NCBI GenBank assembly: GCA_035702805.1
Contig: DASSZN010000316.1
Span: 1 to 21,375 of the forward strand
Direction: 5' to 3'
DNA from: DASSZN01 sp035702805
GTDB lineage: Bacteria > Chloroflexota > Chloroflexia > Thermomicrobiales > Thermomicrobiaceae
DNA length: 21,375 bases
Shown here: positions 7,116 to 13,913 of the stretch, piece by piece
Layout: each line of letters starts with the position of its first letter
Numbering within the stretch: the stretch's first letter is position 1
The notes under the pieces: generated by a model
What the model saw: only the letters and a program-made list of their open reading frames with translations
Told to the model about the DNA's origin: nothing
Databases searched by the model: none
Translations under genes and position numbers: made by a program

Positions 7116-7473
7116 ATCCAAGGCGCTCGGCCGGGCCCTGGCCGCGCTCGGCTACGGAACGCAGTTCTGCCCGGACTTTGAGTTCGGAGCCCAGCAGAAC
7201 CGGATTGTCGATTCACCGATCGATCTCAGCGGTACACGCGCCCGGCGCGAACTGCGCGAGCAGCGGGCCGAGCCGGCGACCAACACTGCCACACCGCGCC
7301 AGATCAAGTTCCTCCACGCCATCGCCCGCGAGGCCGGCCTGAGCGAGGAGGACCTGGAGGGGGAGTCTCAGGAGTCCTTCGGCTGCGGCGTCGACGCGCT
7401 GGGCCGTCGCGACGCCTCGGCGCTGATCGAGCGACTGCAGCAGCGCCGCTCGACGCTCAATCTGGCCTCCTAG
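6922..7473 (+). CDS. Frame from domain VI insertion into exon 2 (possible alternative N-terminus of the host protein)
   Basis: A GTG at 6922 overlaps the maturase TGA (GTGA) and has GGGGAG 7-12 nt upstream. The frame runs 183 residues to the host stop. Residues 1-65 are intron-encoded, codon 66 spans the splice junction, and the rest is exon 2. The intron part is an alanine-rich, probably helical segment (DAARAIALANTAAGLAKDAAEIAAKAAAAAALLASEA) followed by a polar linker. It can only be made from unspliced RNA, probably by reinitiation after the maturase. Whether it is translated is unknown: the frame is visible, the function is inference. An annotation pipeline would likely call it as an ordinary hypothetical gene. 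Confidence 0.5.
   Translation: MKTDRDITDAILADAARAIALANTAAGLAKDAAEIAAKAAAAAALLASEAGEGGDNAARRPASTPSKALGRALAALGYGTQFCPDFEFGAQQNRIVDSPIDLSGTRARRELREQRAEPATNTATPRQIKFLHAIAREAGLSEEDLEGESQESFGCGVDALGRRDASALIERLQQRRSTLNLAS
7118..7473 (+). CDS. Exon 2 of the intron-split protein
   Basis: Exon 2 supplies the last two bases of codon 86 and residues 87-203. It begins KALGRALAALGYGTQFCPDFEFG and ends with TPRQIKFLHAIAREAGLSEEDLEGESQESFGCGVDALGRRDASALIERLQQ. The latter resembles the small helical C-terminal domain seen on many phage recombination proteins (Q-[IV]-KF-h-A..A-x2-GL...L...ASALI). A Thr/Arg/Glu-rich linker separates the two parts. The stop is TAG 7471-7473. The next gene starts 41 nt later in the same direction. 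The exon boundary is well supported by domain VI and frame restoration; the function is not proven. Confidence 0.8.
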
Positions 7474-7514
7474 CCGGCACCGAGCGCCGCTAGATCGTAA
7501 CGAGAGGAATCGCA

Positions 7515-7727
7515 ATGTCCGCCGCCTTGACGACCCGGGCTCAGGCGCGTGACCGCGACCAGCTGACACGCGAGCGCGCCGCGCTCCAGCTCCGGCTCGA
7601 GGATGGGTACCAGCGGATCGAGCAGGCACTCGTCACCGGACAGGACGTGACGCACTGGGAAGACTTCTGGGTCCAGCTGCTGGCGCAGTACGAGCAGGTC
7701 TGCGACGCGCTGCGCGACCTCGGCTGA
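7515..7727 (+). CDS. Small hypothetical protein, 70 residues
   Basis: The ATG is preceded by GAGAGG at good spacing. The product is charged and helical (RDRDQLTRERAALQLRLEDGYQRIEQAL, then HWEDFWVQLLAQYEQVCDALRDLG) with no cysteines, signal or membrane segment. A short coiled coil is plausible. It follows the intron-split gene by 41 nt and probably shares its transcript, so it may be an accessory factor of that protein. I do not recognise the family. Confidence 0.7.
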   Translation: MSAALTTRAQARDRDQLTRERAALQLRLEDGYQRIEQALVTGQDVTHWEDFWVQLLAQYEQVCDALRDLG

Positions 7728-7764
7728 CGTGTCCCGTCGTCCGAACTCCACACCGTTCACGACC

Positions 7765-7789
7765 ACGCCCCGTCCCAGAGACGGGGCGT
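7765..7789 (+). terminator. GC-rich hairpin after the small hypothetical gene
   Basis: ACGCCCCGTC (7765-7774) and GACGGGGCGT (7780-7789) form a perfect 10-bp stem with loop CCAGA, about 38 nt past the stop at 7727. Only TCC follows, so there is no real U-tract. A role in transcription end or mRNA 3' protection is likely. Confidence 0.55.
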
Positions 7790-7894
7790 TCCGGCGTCGT
7801 CCACGATTGACACCGCGCCGCGCGACGGGCAAGCTAGCCGCCGGGTTCCCCGAGCGTGACGGTAGCCGGTGGCTCCGGCGGTGAAGGAGGCAGT

Positions 7895-9088
7895 GTGAGC
7901 GCGGACGTGGGCTACGATCTCGAGGCGGTTCGGCGCGAGCTTCCCATTCTCCGGGAGGTCACCTATCTCAATACCGGCACGATCGGAATCATGGCCGAGC
8001 CGGTCCTGGCCCGCCACCTCGAGGCCCAGGCCGCCTACGAGCGATCCGGGCACCTCGGTGAGGCGGATGCGCGCGCGGGCTACGAGCGGGCGCGCGCCGC
8101 GCTCGCCGGCTTGATCGGCGCGCGTCCCGACGAGGTCGCGCTGACGCGCAACGCCACCGATGGGGTCGACCTCGTCGCCGCCGGACTCGCGCTCGGCCCG
8201 GACGACGTCGTCCTGACTACCAACGAGGAGCATCCCGCGGTCGTCCTTCCCTGGGCCGCCGCCGAGCGCCGCGGCGGCGCGAAACTGCGCCTCTTCCGCA
8301 TCGCCGTCGATCCCGACGAGACCCTGCGCAACCTCGAGGCAGCCCTTTCACCAACCACCCGCATTGTCGTCGCGAGCCACGTTTCCTGTGAGACGGGAGT
8401 CCGTCTGCCGATCACGGAGATCTGCCGCCGCTGTCGCGAGCGCGGCATCCTCACCCTCGTCGACGGCGCGCAGTCGGTCGGACAGTTCCCGGTCGACGTC
8501 GACGCGATCGGCTGTGACTTCATGACCGGCAACGGTCACAAGTGGCTCAGCGGTCCGAAGGGGACCGGGTTCCTCTTCGCTCGCGCGGACGTCGTCGGTC
8601 GCGTTCAGCCGGTACACGTCGGGGCGGGGTCCACGGTTCCCGGGTTCGACCGAGAGGCATTCGGCGAGCGCCCGGCCGACGCCGCGTGGGACTGGGACCC
8701 CACCGCGCGCCGCTTCGAGTACGGGACGCGCAACTGGCACACCTTCATCGCCCTCGTCGATGCGATCGCTTATCTCCAGGGTCTGGGCTGGGAGCAGATC
8801 GAGCGCCACTGCGCGGAGACGTCGGCCAGGCTGAAGGAACGGTTGACGGCCACCCCGGGCGTCACGCTCTACTCACCCCGCGAGTGGGACCGGAGTTGCG
8901 GGCTGGTCACCTTCGGCTACGCCGGCTGGGATGGCGGCGAACTGGCGCGGCGGCTCTGGGACGAGTATCGGGTGATCCAGCGGCGGGTGCAGGTGCCCAA
9001 TGGCGTGCGCATCTCCTGCGCCTACTTCACCTCGAGCGACGACCTCGACCGGCTATTCGATGGGCTCGCCGGGTTGCGTCAGAACTGA
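7895..9088 (+). CDS. Class V aminotransferase (NifS/CsdA or isopenicillin-N-epimerase-like)
   Basis: This is a PLP enzyme of fold type I, 397 residues. PLP-site features are TRNATDGVD (84-92), NEEHPA (110-115), SHVSCETG near 161-168, D190-x2-Q193 in LVDGAQSVGQFPVD, and the Schiff-base lysine K216 in TGNGHKWLSGPKGTGFL. I use GTG 7895 because AAGGAGG lies 5 nt upstream; the frame extends 13 codons further but those are Gly-rich and unlike the family. The set HKW(L)SGPKGTGF plus RRFEYGTRN is shared with isopenicillin-N-epimerase-like members as well as cysteine desulfurases. I see no SufU/IscU neighbour, so an Fe-S role is not supported. Substrate unknown. Confidence 0.88.
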   Translation: MSADVGYDLEAVRRELPILREVTYLNTGTIGIMAEPVLARHLEAQAAYERSGHLGEADARAGYERARAALAGLIGARPDEVALTRNATDGVDLVAAGLALGPDDVVLTTNEEHPAVVLPWAAAERRGGAKLRLFRIAVDPDETLRNLEAALSPTTRIVVASHVSCETGVRLPITEICRRCRERGILTLVDGAQSVGQFPVDVDAIGCDFMTGNGHKWLSGPKGTGFLFARADVVGRVQPVHVGAGSTVPGFDREAFGERPADAAWDWDPTARRFEYGTRNWHTFIALVDAIAYLQGLGWEQIERHCAETSARLKERLTATPGVTLYSPREWDRSCGLVTFGYAGWDGGELARRLWDEYRVIQRRVQVPNGVRISCAYFTSSDDLDRLFDGLAGLRQN

Positions 9089-9099
9089 CCCCGCGGCGC

Positions 9100-9726
9100 T
9101 CAGCGCGGCAGGTGCGCGCGGTCGTTGAAGGTGACCAGTTGCGACCGCCCACCCGGTCTCCAGTCGACGACCGTCAGCGCGCAGTTGCGGAAGCGAAAGG
9201 CGAAGGCGGCCTCGGTCGGGAGCCCGAGCAAGACGGTAAGGAGCGCCCGCAGTAAGAGGCCGTGTCCCACGAGCAGGATCTCGCCGGGAGGCAGGCCCTT
9301 CTCGGTCTCGCCTAACTGACTCACGAAGCGCCGGGCGCGGCGCCGGAGGTCGAGCGGGCTCTCGCCGCCGGGCGGCTTGCTGCGCACACCGGGCCGGGTG
9401 AGGTACTCGGCATCCTCGCCCAGGATGGTGCCAAAGTCGCTGTAGAGGTGGGACTGGAGCACGCCCAGGTGCGCCTCGCGCAGGTCGGGGCTGAGTTCGA
9501 TCGTGAGATCGCGCTGCCCCACGATCATCTCGGCGGTCGACCGCGCCCGCTCGAGGTCGCTCGAGGAACAGTGCACGAGATCGCGCGTCGCGAGCCGCGC
9601 AGCGATCGATCGCGCCTGAGCCCTGCCGGTCTCATTCAACGGTACGTCGAGATGTCCCTGGCACCGGCCTTCCCGGTTGTAGTCGGTCTCTCCGTGCCGC
9701 ACCAGCAGCAGACGACGCGCGGTCAC
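9100..9726 (-). CDS. Histidine phosphatase family protein (phosphoglycerate mutase-like)
   Basis: It begins MTARRLLLVRHGETDYNREGRCQGHLDVPLNETG, with the R10-H11-G12-E13 motif in which H11 becomes phosphorylated. The second catalytic histidine is in EILLVGHGLLLRALL near residue 155. The 208-residue length fits the broad-specificity phosphatase branch (CobC, PhoE, GpmB-like). There are no cobalamin genes nearby, so CobC is not supported. The GTG at 9726 is preceded by GGAGGGG. The gene converges on the aminotransferase with 11 nt between stops, so no separate terminator fits. Confidence 0.88.
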   Translation of the reverse strand: MTARRLLLVRHGETDYNREGRCQGHLDVPLNETGRAQARSIAARLATRDLVHCSSSDLERARSTAEMIVGQRDLTIELSPDLREAHLGVLQSHLYSDFGTILGEDAEYLTRPGVRSKPPGGESPLDLRRRARRFVSQLGETEKGLPPGEILLVGHGLLLRALLTVLLGLPTEAAFAFRFRNCALTVVDWRPGGRSQLVTFNDRAHLPR

Positions 9727-9775
9727 CTACCCCTCCTGTCCCCCAACCTCCGGAGCGGACTCCATTCCGGTTAAC

Positions 9776-9784
9776 ATTATGTCA
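9776..9784 (-). promoter_or_regulatory. Possible extended -10 promoter for the histidine phosphatase gene
   Basis: The minus strand reads TGACATAAT: a TGn element plus CATAAT, 5 of 6 matching TATAAT. It lies in a locally AT-rich patch about 50 nt before the GTG at 9726. No -35 box is evident. Confidence 0.5.
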
Positions 9785-9827
9785 TATCCACGGTGCACTC
9801 GCCCGAGCCGGCTACCGAACCGCGCGG

Positions 9828-10283
9828 TCAAATCACACGAAGCCACGGCTGGTTCGCCCGGCGCTCGTAGCCGATGCGCAACGGGATCCGAGTCACCTGG
9901 CGACCGTTCACGTCGATGTCGAACCAGTAGACCCCGGTCTTGGCGATCTCGAGTGACAGGTTCGAGATGATCGACGCCCGCTGGTCCTCACCGAGCAGGG
10001 TGATCGTCTGGTTGACCGGTCGCAGGCGCACGCCGTCCGGCTCGACCGCGGTCACCGTGACCGTCCGATCACCGAGGGCAGGTCCCGAGGCGAAGACGAT
10101 CACCAGGTTGGCATCGAGGTGAAACGGCGGCATCTCTTCGGGAGCATTCGGGTCGTCCGTGCCGGCAACCAGGTGCTCCAACACGTTGATCAGGCTGAAC
10201 GTACCGTACTGATCCTGCTGGGCGTTCTGACATAGCACGGCCGTCAGCAGGTACGGGTCCGCGTCATTCTCCACGTCGGGCAT
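9828..10283 (-). CDS. Conserved hypothetical protein, 151 residues
   Basis: The sequence starts MPDVENDADPYLLTAVLCQNAQQDQYGTFSLINVLEHLVAG and then alternates short beta-strands: LVIVFASGPALGDRTVTVTAVEPDG, QRASIISNLSLEIAKTGVYWFDIDVNGRQVTRIPLRI. This suggests a compact beta-sandwich with no signal or membrane segment. The opening pattern (a short 'own gene product, ligand or log' line, then a beta-sandwich) recalls DUF6941-type proteins, but I cannot confirm that. GGGAGGAG precedes the ATG very closely; a GTG three codons later would have better spacing, so the true start may be 10274. It is divergent from the sigma-like gene and shares its upstream region with a 20-nt palindrome. Confidence 0.75.
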   Translation of the reverse strand: MPDVENDADPYLLTAVLCQNAQQDQYGTFSLINVLEHLVAGTDDPNAPEEMPPFHLDANLVIVFASGPALGDRTVTVTAVEPDGVRLRPVNQTITLLGEDQRASIISNLSLEIAKTGVYWFDIDVNGRQVTRIPLRIGYERRANQPWLRVI

Positions 10284-10325
10284 CTCCTCCCAGGCCAGGT
10301 CGAACCTCGGCGCGCACGTACTCTA

Positions 10326-10345
10326 CACGCCGGACGTCCGGCGTG
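10326..10345. promoter_or_regulatory. Perfect 20-nt palindrome between divergent genes (candidate operator)
   Basis: CACGCCGGAC is followed directly by its own reverse complement. With no central spacer it suits a dimeric DNA-binding protein better than a hairpin. A TAGAGT box (minus strand, 10320-10325) abuts it, so it could cover a promoter of the gene ending at 9828. Its core GGACGTCC occurs again at 10456-10463, just before the ribosome site of the sigma-like gene. Confidence 0.5.
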
Positions 10346-10481
10346 CAGCCTCGGCGAAGCGCGTGGCGGTTTTGCGAGATTGTTGTGGCGCTGTCGCGAC
10401 CAGCCCCTCCTCGTTGCGGCGCTGAAACGGACGCCCCGTAGAGTGGTGGTAGGCGGGACGTCCGTTCGGAAGGAGTGCCGG

Positions 10482-11255
10482 ATGTCATTCCAGGATCCCG
10501 CGACCCACGCACGAGCACGCCAGCAGGCCGGTTTCCGCTACGAGGCCGCGCGCCGTCAGTTGGCCGAGACGCTCCACGAGCGCGGCGACTGGCAGTCGCA
10601 GGGCCGTGCTCGCGGACGGGCGTCCGCGGAACTCACGCGTGAGGCTGCCGCGCGGCGGACCGTCGTGACGGAGGCAATCCCGCTGTACGACTCGCTGGCG
10701 CGCTACGTTCGGCGCGGGCTGGACGATGCCGTGGACCGGGGCGCCGCGGGTCCCTTCAGTGTCGCCGAGGAGGACGTCGTCGAGGCCACCTACCTGGCGG
10801 CGCTCGAGGCCGTCCAGTCGTCGGCACCGCCGTCCGCCGTGTACCCGTGGCTGCGCCGCATCGCGCGCGAGCAACTCCGTCAGGCGGTCGCCCTTCAGAC
10901 GGAGCAGGAGGCTCTTGAGTCCTCCATCGAGTCCGTGGTGGCGGTGCCGGACGAAGAGGACGGCTGGCCTGAAGAGCTCCTTCGCGTCATCGATGTGCTG
11001 GCCGCACCCGACACCATGGTCCCCGAGGAGGCCTTCGAGAACGAGGAGACCCGTCGCACTCTCGATCGCCTGCTGACCCGGCTCCCCGAGCGCTGGCGAG
11101 AGGTCTTCCTCCTCAGCGCGGTGGATGGCTGGCCGGATGTCGAGATCGCGCGCGTCGAGGGGCTGGCGCTCGGCGACGTCCGCCCGATTGTCGACGCCAG
11201 TCGCGCGTTCGTCCGTGAGTGGCTGCTCAGCGCGACCGAGGCCGAAGCGGTCTGA
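10482..11255 (+). CDS. Sigma-70-like protein (putative RNA polymerase sigma factor)
   Basis: The product has 257 residues. Residues 66-136 resemble sigma region 2 (PLYDSLARYVRRGLDDAV ... EEDVVEATYLAALEAV ... VYPWLRRIAREQLRQAV). Residues 189-248 resemble region 4, with ETRRTLDRLLTRLPERWREVFLLSAVDGWPDVEIARVEGLALGDVRPIVDASRAFVREWL containing a helix-turn-helix. The 60-residue charged N-terminus and the DGWP in place of the usual EGLSYEEIA are unusual. GGAAGGAG lies 6 nt before the ATG at 10482. No anti-sigma gene is adjacent. It could instead be a sigma-like regulator that no longer binds core polymerase. The shared GGACGTCC elements upstream hint at autoregulation. Confidence 0.7.
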   Translation: MSFQDPATHARARQQAGFRYEAARRQLAETLHERGDWQSQGRARGRASAELTREAAARRTVVTEAIPLYDSLARYVRRGLDDAVDRGAAGPFSVAEEDVVEATYLAALEAVQSSAPPSAVYPWLRRIAREQLRQAVALQTEQEALESSIESVVAVPDEEDGWPEELLRVIDVLAAPDTMVPEEAFENEETRRTLDRLLTRLPERWREVFLLSAVDGWPDVEIARVEGLALGDVRPIVDASRAFVREWLLSATEAEAV

Positions 11256-11299
11256 GCCACGCCCCAAGCCTGCACGACGGCGCCTGCCGTCAGCTAACA

Positions 11300-11333
11300 C
11301 GGGCGGGAGCCCACCAGAATGAGCCCCCGCCCG
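11300..11333 (+). terminator. GC-rich hairpin after the sigma-like gene
   Basis: CGGGCGGG (11300-11307) pairs with CCCGCCCG (11326-11333) across an 18-nt loop, 45 nt past the stop at 11255. There is no U-tract. Confidence 0.45.
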
Positions 11334-11495
11334 GACGGCCGCGTACGGCCGGTCCATGGTCGCTGAATCCCCGGGTTCCACGTCGATGCTAGCCCCGCCG
11401 ACGTGACAGGCGTGACACGCGAAACCCCAGAAACGTCGCAATGGTGCAACAGGCCGGTGGGCATCGCCGTGCTACCATCTCACCGGGAGACGCGG

Positions 11496-12674
11496 ATGAG
11501 ATTGGCCATCGCGGGCGCACGGGTGGTGGATTGGCGTGGCGATCGCGCGGGGATGAGCCTCGTGGTCGACGGGGCGCGCCTTGCTGACCCCGGGCCCGAT
11601 GATCCGACCGTCGACGCGAGTGAGTTGACGGTTCTCCCCGGTTTCATCGACGTGCACACGCACGGCGGCGGCGGTTTCGGGCTGCATACGCTTGACCCCG
11701 ACGAGATTCGCTGCTACGCCGCCTGGGCGCCGTCGACCGGCTGCACGGCGTTCCTCGCCGGCGTCGTGGGCATCCCGGCGGGGCTGCCCCTCGACGAGTT
11801 GTCAGCGGCGGCGGGCGCAGCCGGGGAGCCCGGACCCGGCGCCGAGATACTCGGCATCCACCTCGAGGGCCCGTTCCTCAACCCGTCTCGCCGCGGCGCC
11901 CACGATCCGAGCTGGTTGCGCATGCCGAGCCGCGAGGCGGCGTTGAGGATGATCGACGCCGCCCGCGGCTGGCTCCGGATCGTGACGCTGGCGCCCGAGC
12001 TTCCGAACGCCGACGCCGCGATGGCCGCCTTCGTTGCTGCCGGAGTCGTCGTCAGCATCGGACACACCGACGCCACCTACGACGAAACGAACGCCGCAAT
12101 CGGACGCGGCGCGCGGCACGCGACTCACTGCTTCAACGCCATGCCGCCGCTGCTTCACCGGGCGCCGGGTCCGCTCGGAGCCGTCGCGGACGCCTCCGAT
12201 GTGCTCGGCGAGCTGATAGCCGACGGAGTCCACGTTCAACCACCCGCGATGCGCGCGCTGCTGCGCCTGCTCGGCGTCAACCGAACCGTCATCGTCACCG
12301 ACGCGCAGTCGGGCGCCGGCCTTGACGACCCGGTCATGATGTTCGCCGGTATGCCCGCGCGTGTGTCCGGCGGCGTGGCTCGCCTCGCTGATGGGACCAT
12401 CGCCGGGAGCGTGCTCACCATGGACCGGGCGCTGCGCAATGCGGTAGCGATGCTCGGCGCGACCCTTCCGGAGGCGTCGGCCATGCTGACGGCGAACCCC
12501 GCACGCGCCGCCGGAGCTGCCGGCCGCAAGGGGCTGCTCGCGCCCGGCTACGACGCGGACCTCGTCGTCCTCGACGCCGACCTGGCGCCGGTCGCGACCT
12601 ACTGCCGCGGGCAGCTGGCTTTCGCCGCTACCCGGTGGTTGGACCGGCTACGCGCCGCCGGGGTCGAGCCCTGA
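11496..12674 (+). CDS. nagA: N-acetylglucosamine-6-phosphate deacetylase
   Basis: This enzyme converts GlcNAc-6P to GlcN-6P and acetate in the cytoplasm, the last salvage step before glycolysis. It is a 392-residue amidohydrolase-fold enzyme. Motifs are PGFIDVHTHGGGGFG (H54-x-H56), GIHLEGPFLNPSRRGAH (E124, metal), SIGHTDATYDET (H190), ATHCFNAM (H211) and VTDAQSG (catalytic D269). I start at ATG 11496, with GGGAGA upstream; the in-frame ATG at 11403 would add 31 residues unlike any NagA. TGCTACCAT about 20 nt before the start may be an extended -10 box, giving a very short leader. anmK follows after one base, so the two are one operon. Confidence 0.95.
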   Translation: MRLAIAGARVVDWRGDRAGMSLVVDGARLADPGPDDPTVDASELTVLPGFIDVHTHGGGGFGLHTLDPDEIRCYAAWAPSTGCTAFLAGVVGIPAGLPLDELSAAAGAAGEPGPGAEILGIHLEGPFLNPSRRGAHDPSWLRMPSREAALRMIDAARGWLRIVTLAPELPNADAAMAAFVAAGVVVSIGHTDATYDETNAAIGRGARHATHCFNAMPPLLHRAPGPLGAVADASDVLGELIADGVHVQPPAMRALLRLLGVNRTVIVTDAQSGAGLDDPVMMFAGMPARVSGGVARLADGTIAGSVLTMDRALRNAVAMLGATLPEASAMLTANPARAAGAAGRKGLLAPGYDADLVVLDADLAPVATYCRGQLAFAATRWLDRLRAAGVEP

Positions 12675-12675
12675 C

Positions 12676-13908
12676 GTGGCCGGTCCCGTCTCGTCTGCTC
12701 CGGAACAAGCTCCCGATGGCCACCTCTGCGTCGGACTGATGTCCGGCACCTCCGCCGACGGGGTCGACGCGGCACTGGTCCGCGTCGGGCCGCCGGGCGA
12801 CTCGCGTCGCGTCGACCTCCTCACCTTTGTCCAGCGTCCCTATCCCAGCGGGATCCGGGACGAGGTCTTTGCGGTTTTCGCACAGGAGTCGCCTGCCGTG
12901 GCGCGCCTCTGCAGCCTCAACTTCACGCTGGGGGAACTCTTCGCCGATGCGGCACTCGCCGTCTGCCGGCAGGCGGGCGTCGAACCGGCCGATCTCCATG
13001 TCGTCGGCTCGCACGGGCAGACGGTGTGGCATCAGCCTGAGCCCGACCCGTCTCTCGCCGGGTCACGCCCCTCGACCCTGCAGGTCGGCGAGCCCGCCGT
13101 CATCGCGGCCCGCACCGGCGCGCCGGTCGTGGCCGACTTCCGGGTGGCGGACATGGCGGTCGGCGGCCAGGGCGCGCCGCTGGTGCCGTACTTCGACTGG
13201 GCAGTGCTGCGGGACGCCGCACGCAACCGCGCGATCCAGAACCTTGGCGGCATCGCCAACGTGACCTATCTGCGGGCCGGAGGCGCGCTCGACGAGGTCG
13301 TGGCGTTCGATACCGGGCCCGGCAACATGGTCATCGACGGTCTGGTCACGCTGCTCACGCACGGAGCGTCGACGTTCGACCGCGACGGCACGCTGGCTGC
13401 CGCCGGAACGGTCGACGCGGGACTTCTCGGCAAGTGGCTCGATGACCCGTATTTCGACCAGGCACCGCCGCGCACTACCGGCCGCGAGCGCTACGGCCTG
13501 TCGTACGCGCGTTGGCTACTGGACGACGCGGGCGTGCCCTCGGGGGCGCTCCTGACCGGTGGCGCGGGAGCCGACCGCCGGGACGCGCTGGACCTGATCG
13601 CCACCGCCACGGCACTGACCGCACGCTCCATTGCCTGCGCCTACCGCCGCTGGCTGCCGCCGGTCGACCAGGTGGTGCTTGGCGGAGGTGGCAGCCGCAA
13701 TCCGACGTTGCGCGCCATGCTCGCCCCGCTGGTGGCGCCGGCTCGTTTGCTCGTCCACGAGGACCTGGGGATCGACGGTCGAGCCAAGGAGGCGATGGCC
13801 TTCGCCCTGCTGGCCCACGACGGCCTCGCCGGCCTGCCGACGAACGTGCCGTCCGCGACCGGCGCGCGGCGGGCGGTGTCGCTCGGCAAGCTCGTCCGCC
13901 CGGGCTGA
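12676..13908 (+). CDS. anmK: Anhydro-N-acetylmuramic acid kinase
   Basis: AnmK opens the 1,6-anhydro ring and phosphorylates anhydro-MurNAc to MurNAc-6P with ATP. The protein has 410 residues from a GTG one base after the nagA stop, so translation is probably coupled. Family marks are HLCVGLMSGTSADGVDAALV (16-35), VVGSHGQTVWHQP, VVADFRVADMAVGGQGAPLVPYFD, QNLGGIANVTYL, FDTGPGNMVIDGL and VVLGGGGSRNPTLRAML. The first 15 residues are a short Ala/Pro-rich extension. The product is the substrate of MurQ, which is encoded convergently nearby. Confidence 0.95.
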   Translation: MAGPVSSAPEQAPDGHLCVGLMSGTSADGVDAALVRVGPPGDSRRVDLLTFVQRPYPSGIRDEVFAVFAQESPAVARLCSLNFTLGELFADAALAVCRQAGVEPADLHVVGSHGQTVWHQPEPDPSLAGSRPSTLQVGEPAVIAARTGAPVVADFRVADMAVGGQGAPLVPYFDWAVLRDAARNRAIQNLGGIANVTYLRAGGALDEVVAFDTGPGNMVIDGLVTLLTHGASTFDRDGTLAAAGTVDAGLLGKWLDDPYFDQAPPRTTGRERYGLSYARWLLDDAGVPSGALLTGGAGADRRDALDLIATATALTARSIACAYRRWLPPVDQVVLGGGGSRNPTLRAMLAPLVAPARLLVHEDLGIDGRAKEAMAFALLAHDGLAGLPTNVPSATGARRAVSLGKLVRPG

Positions 13909-13913
13909 ACCGG

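Larger units (their letters stand above)
4556..7117 (+). mobile_element. Group II intron (retroelement) with HNH-containing maturase/RT
   Basis: The ends are visible: 5' GTGCGCC at 4556, domain V at 6875-6908, and domain VI ending ...CTACTCCAT at 7117. A bulged A lies 7 nt from the end, and the final AT fits the AY rule. Removal restores the host frame at a phase-1 position (GAG A|CC AAG). The stretch around 5090-5160, with AGCCGCCGTAGTAGTCCGAGACGG-like sequence, is typical of bacterial intron RNA before the ORF. A possible EBS2 (CTTTTC, about 4827-4832) could pair with GAGAAG (4543-4548) in exon 1. I could not find a fully convincing EBS1. The intron lies in the sense orientation, as splicing needs. 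RT and HNH motifs look intact, suggesting an active element. Confidence 0.93.

Noticed and set aside
10485..11441. 318-codon minus-strand frame opposite the sigma-like gene
   Set aside because: No ribosome site or motif; the plus strand has a good ribosome site and sigma-like regions 2 and 4.
11403..11495. 31-codon upstream extension of nagA
   Set aside because: The residues do not fit the amidohydrolase start, and ATG 11496 has a ribosome site and the normal N-terminus.
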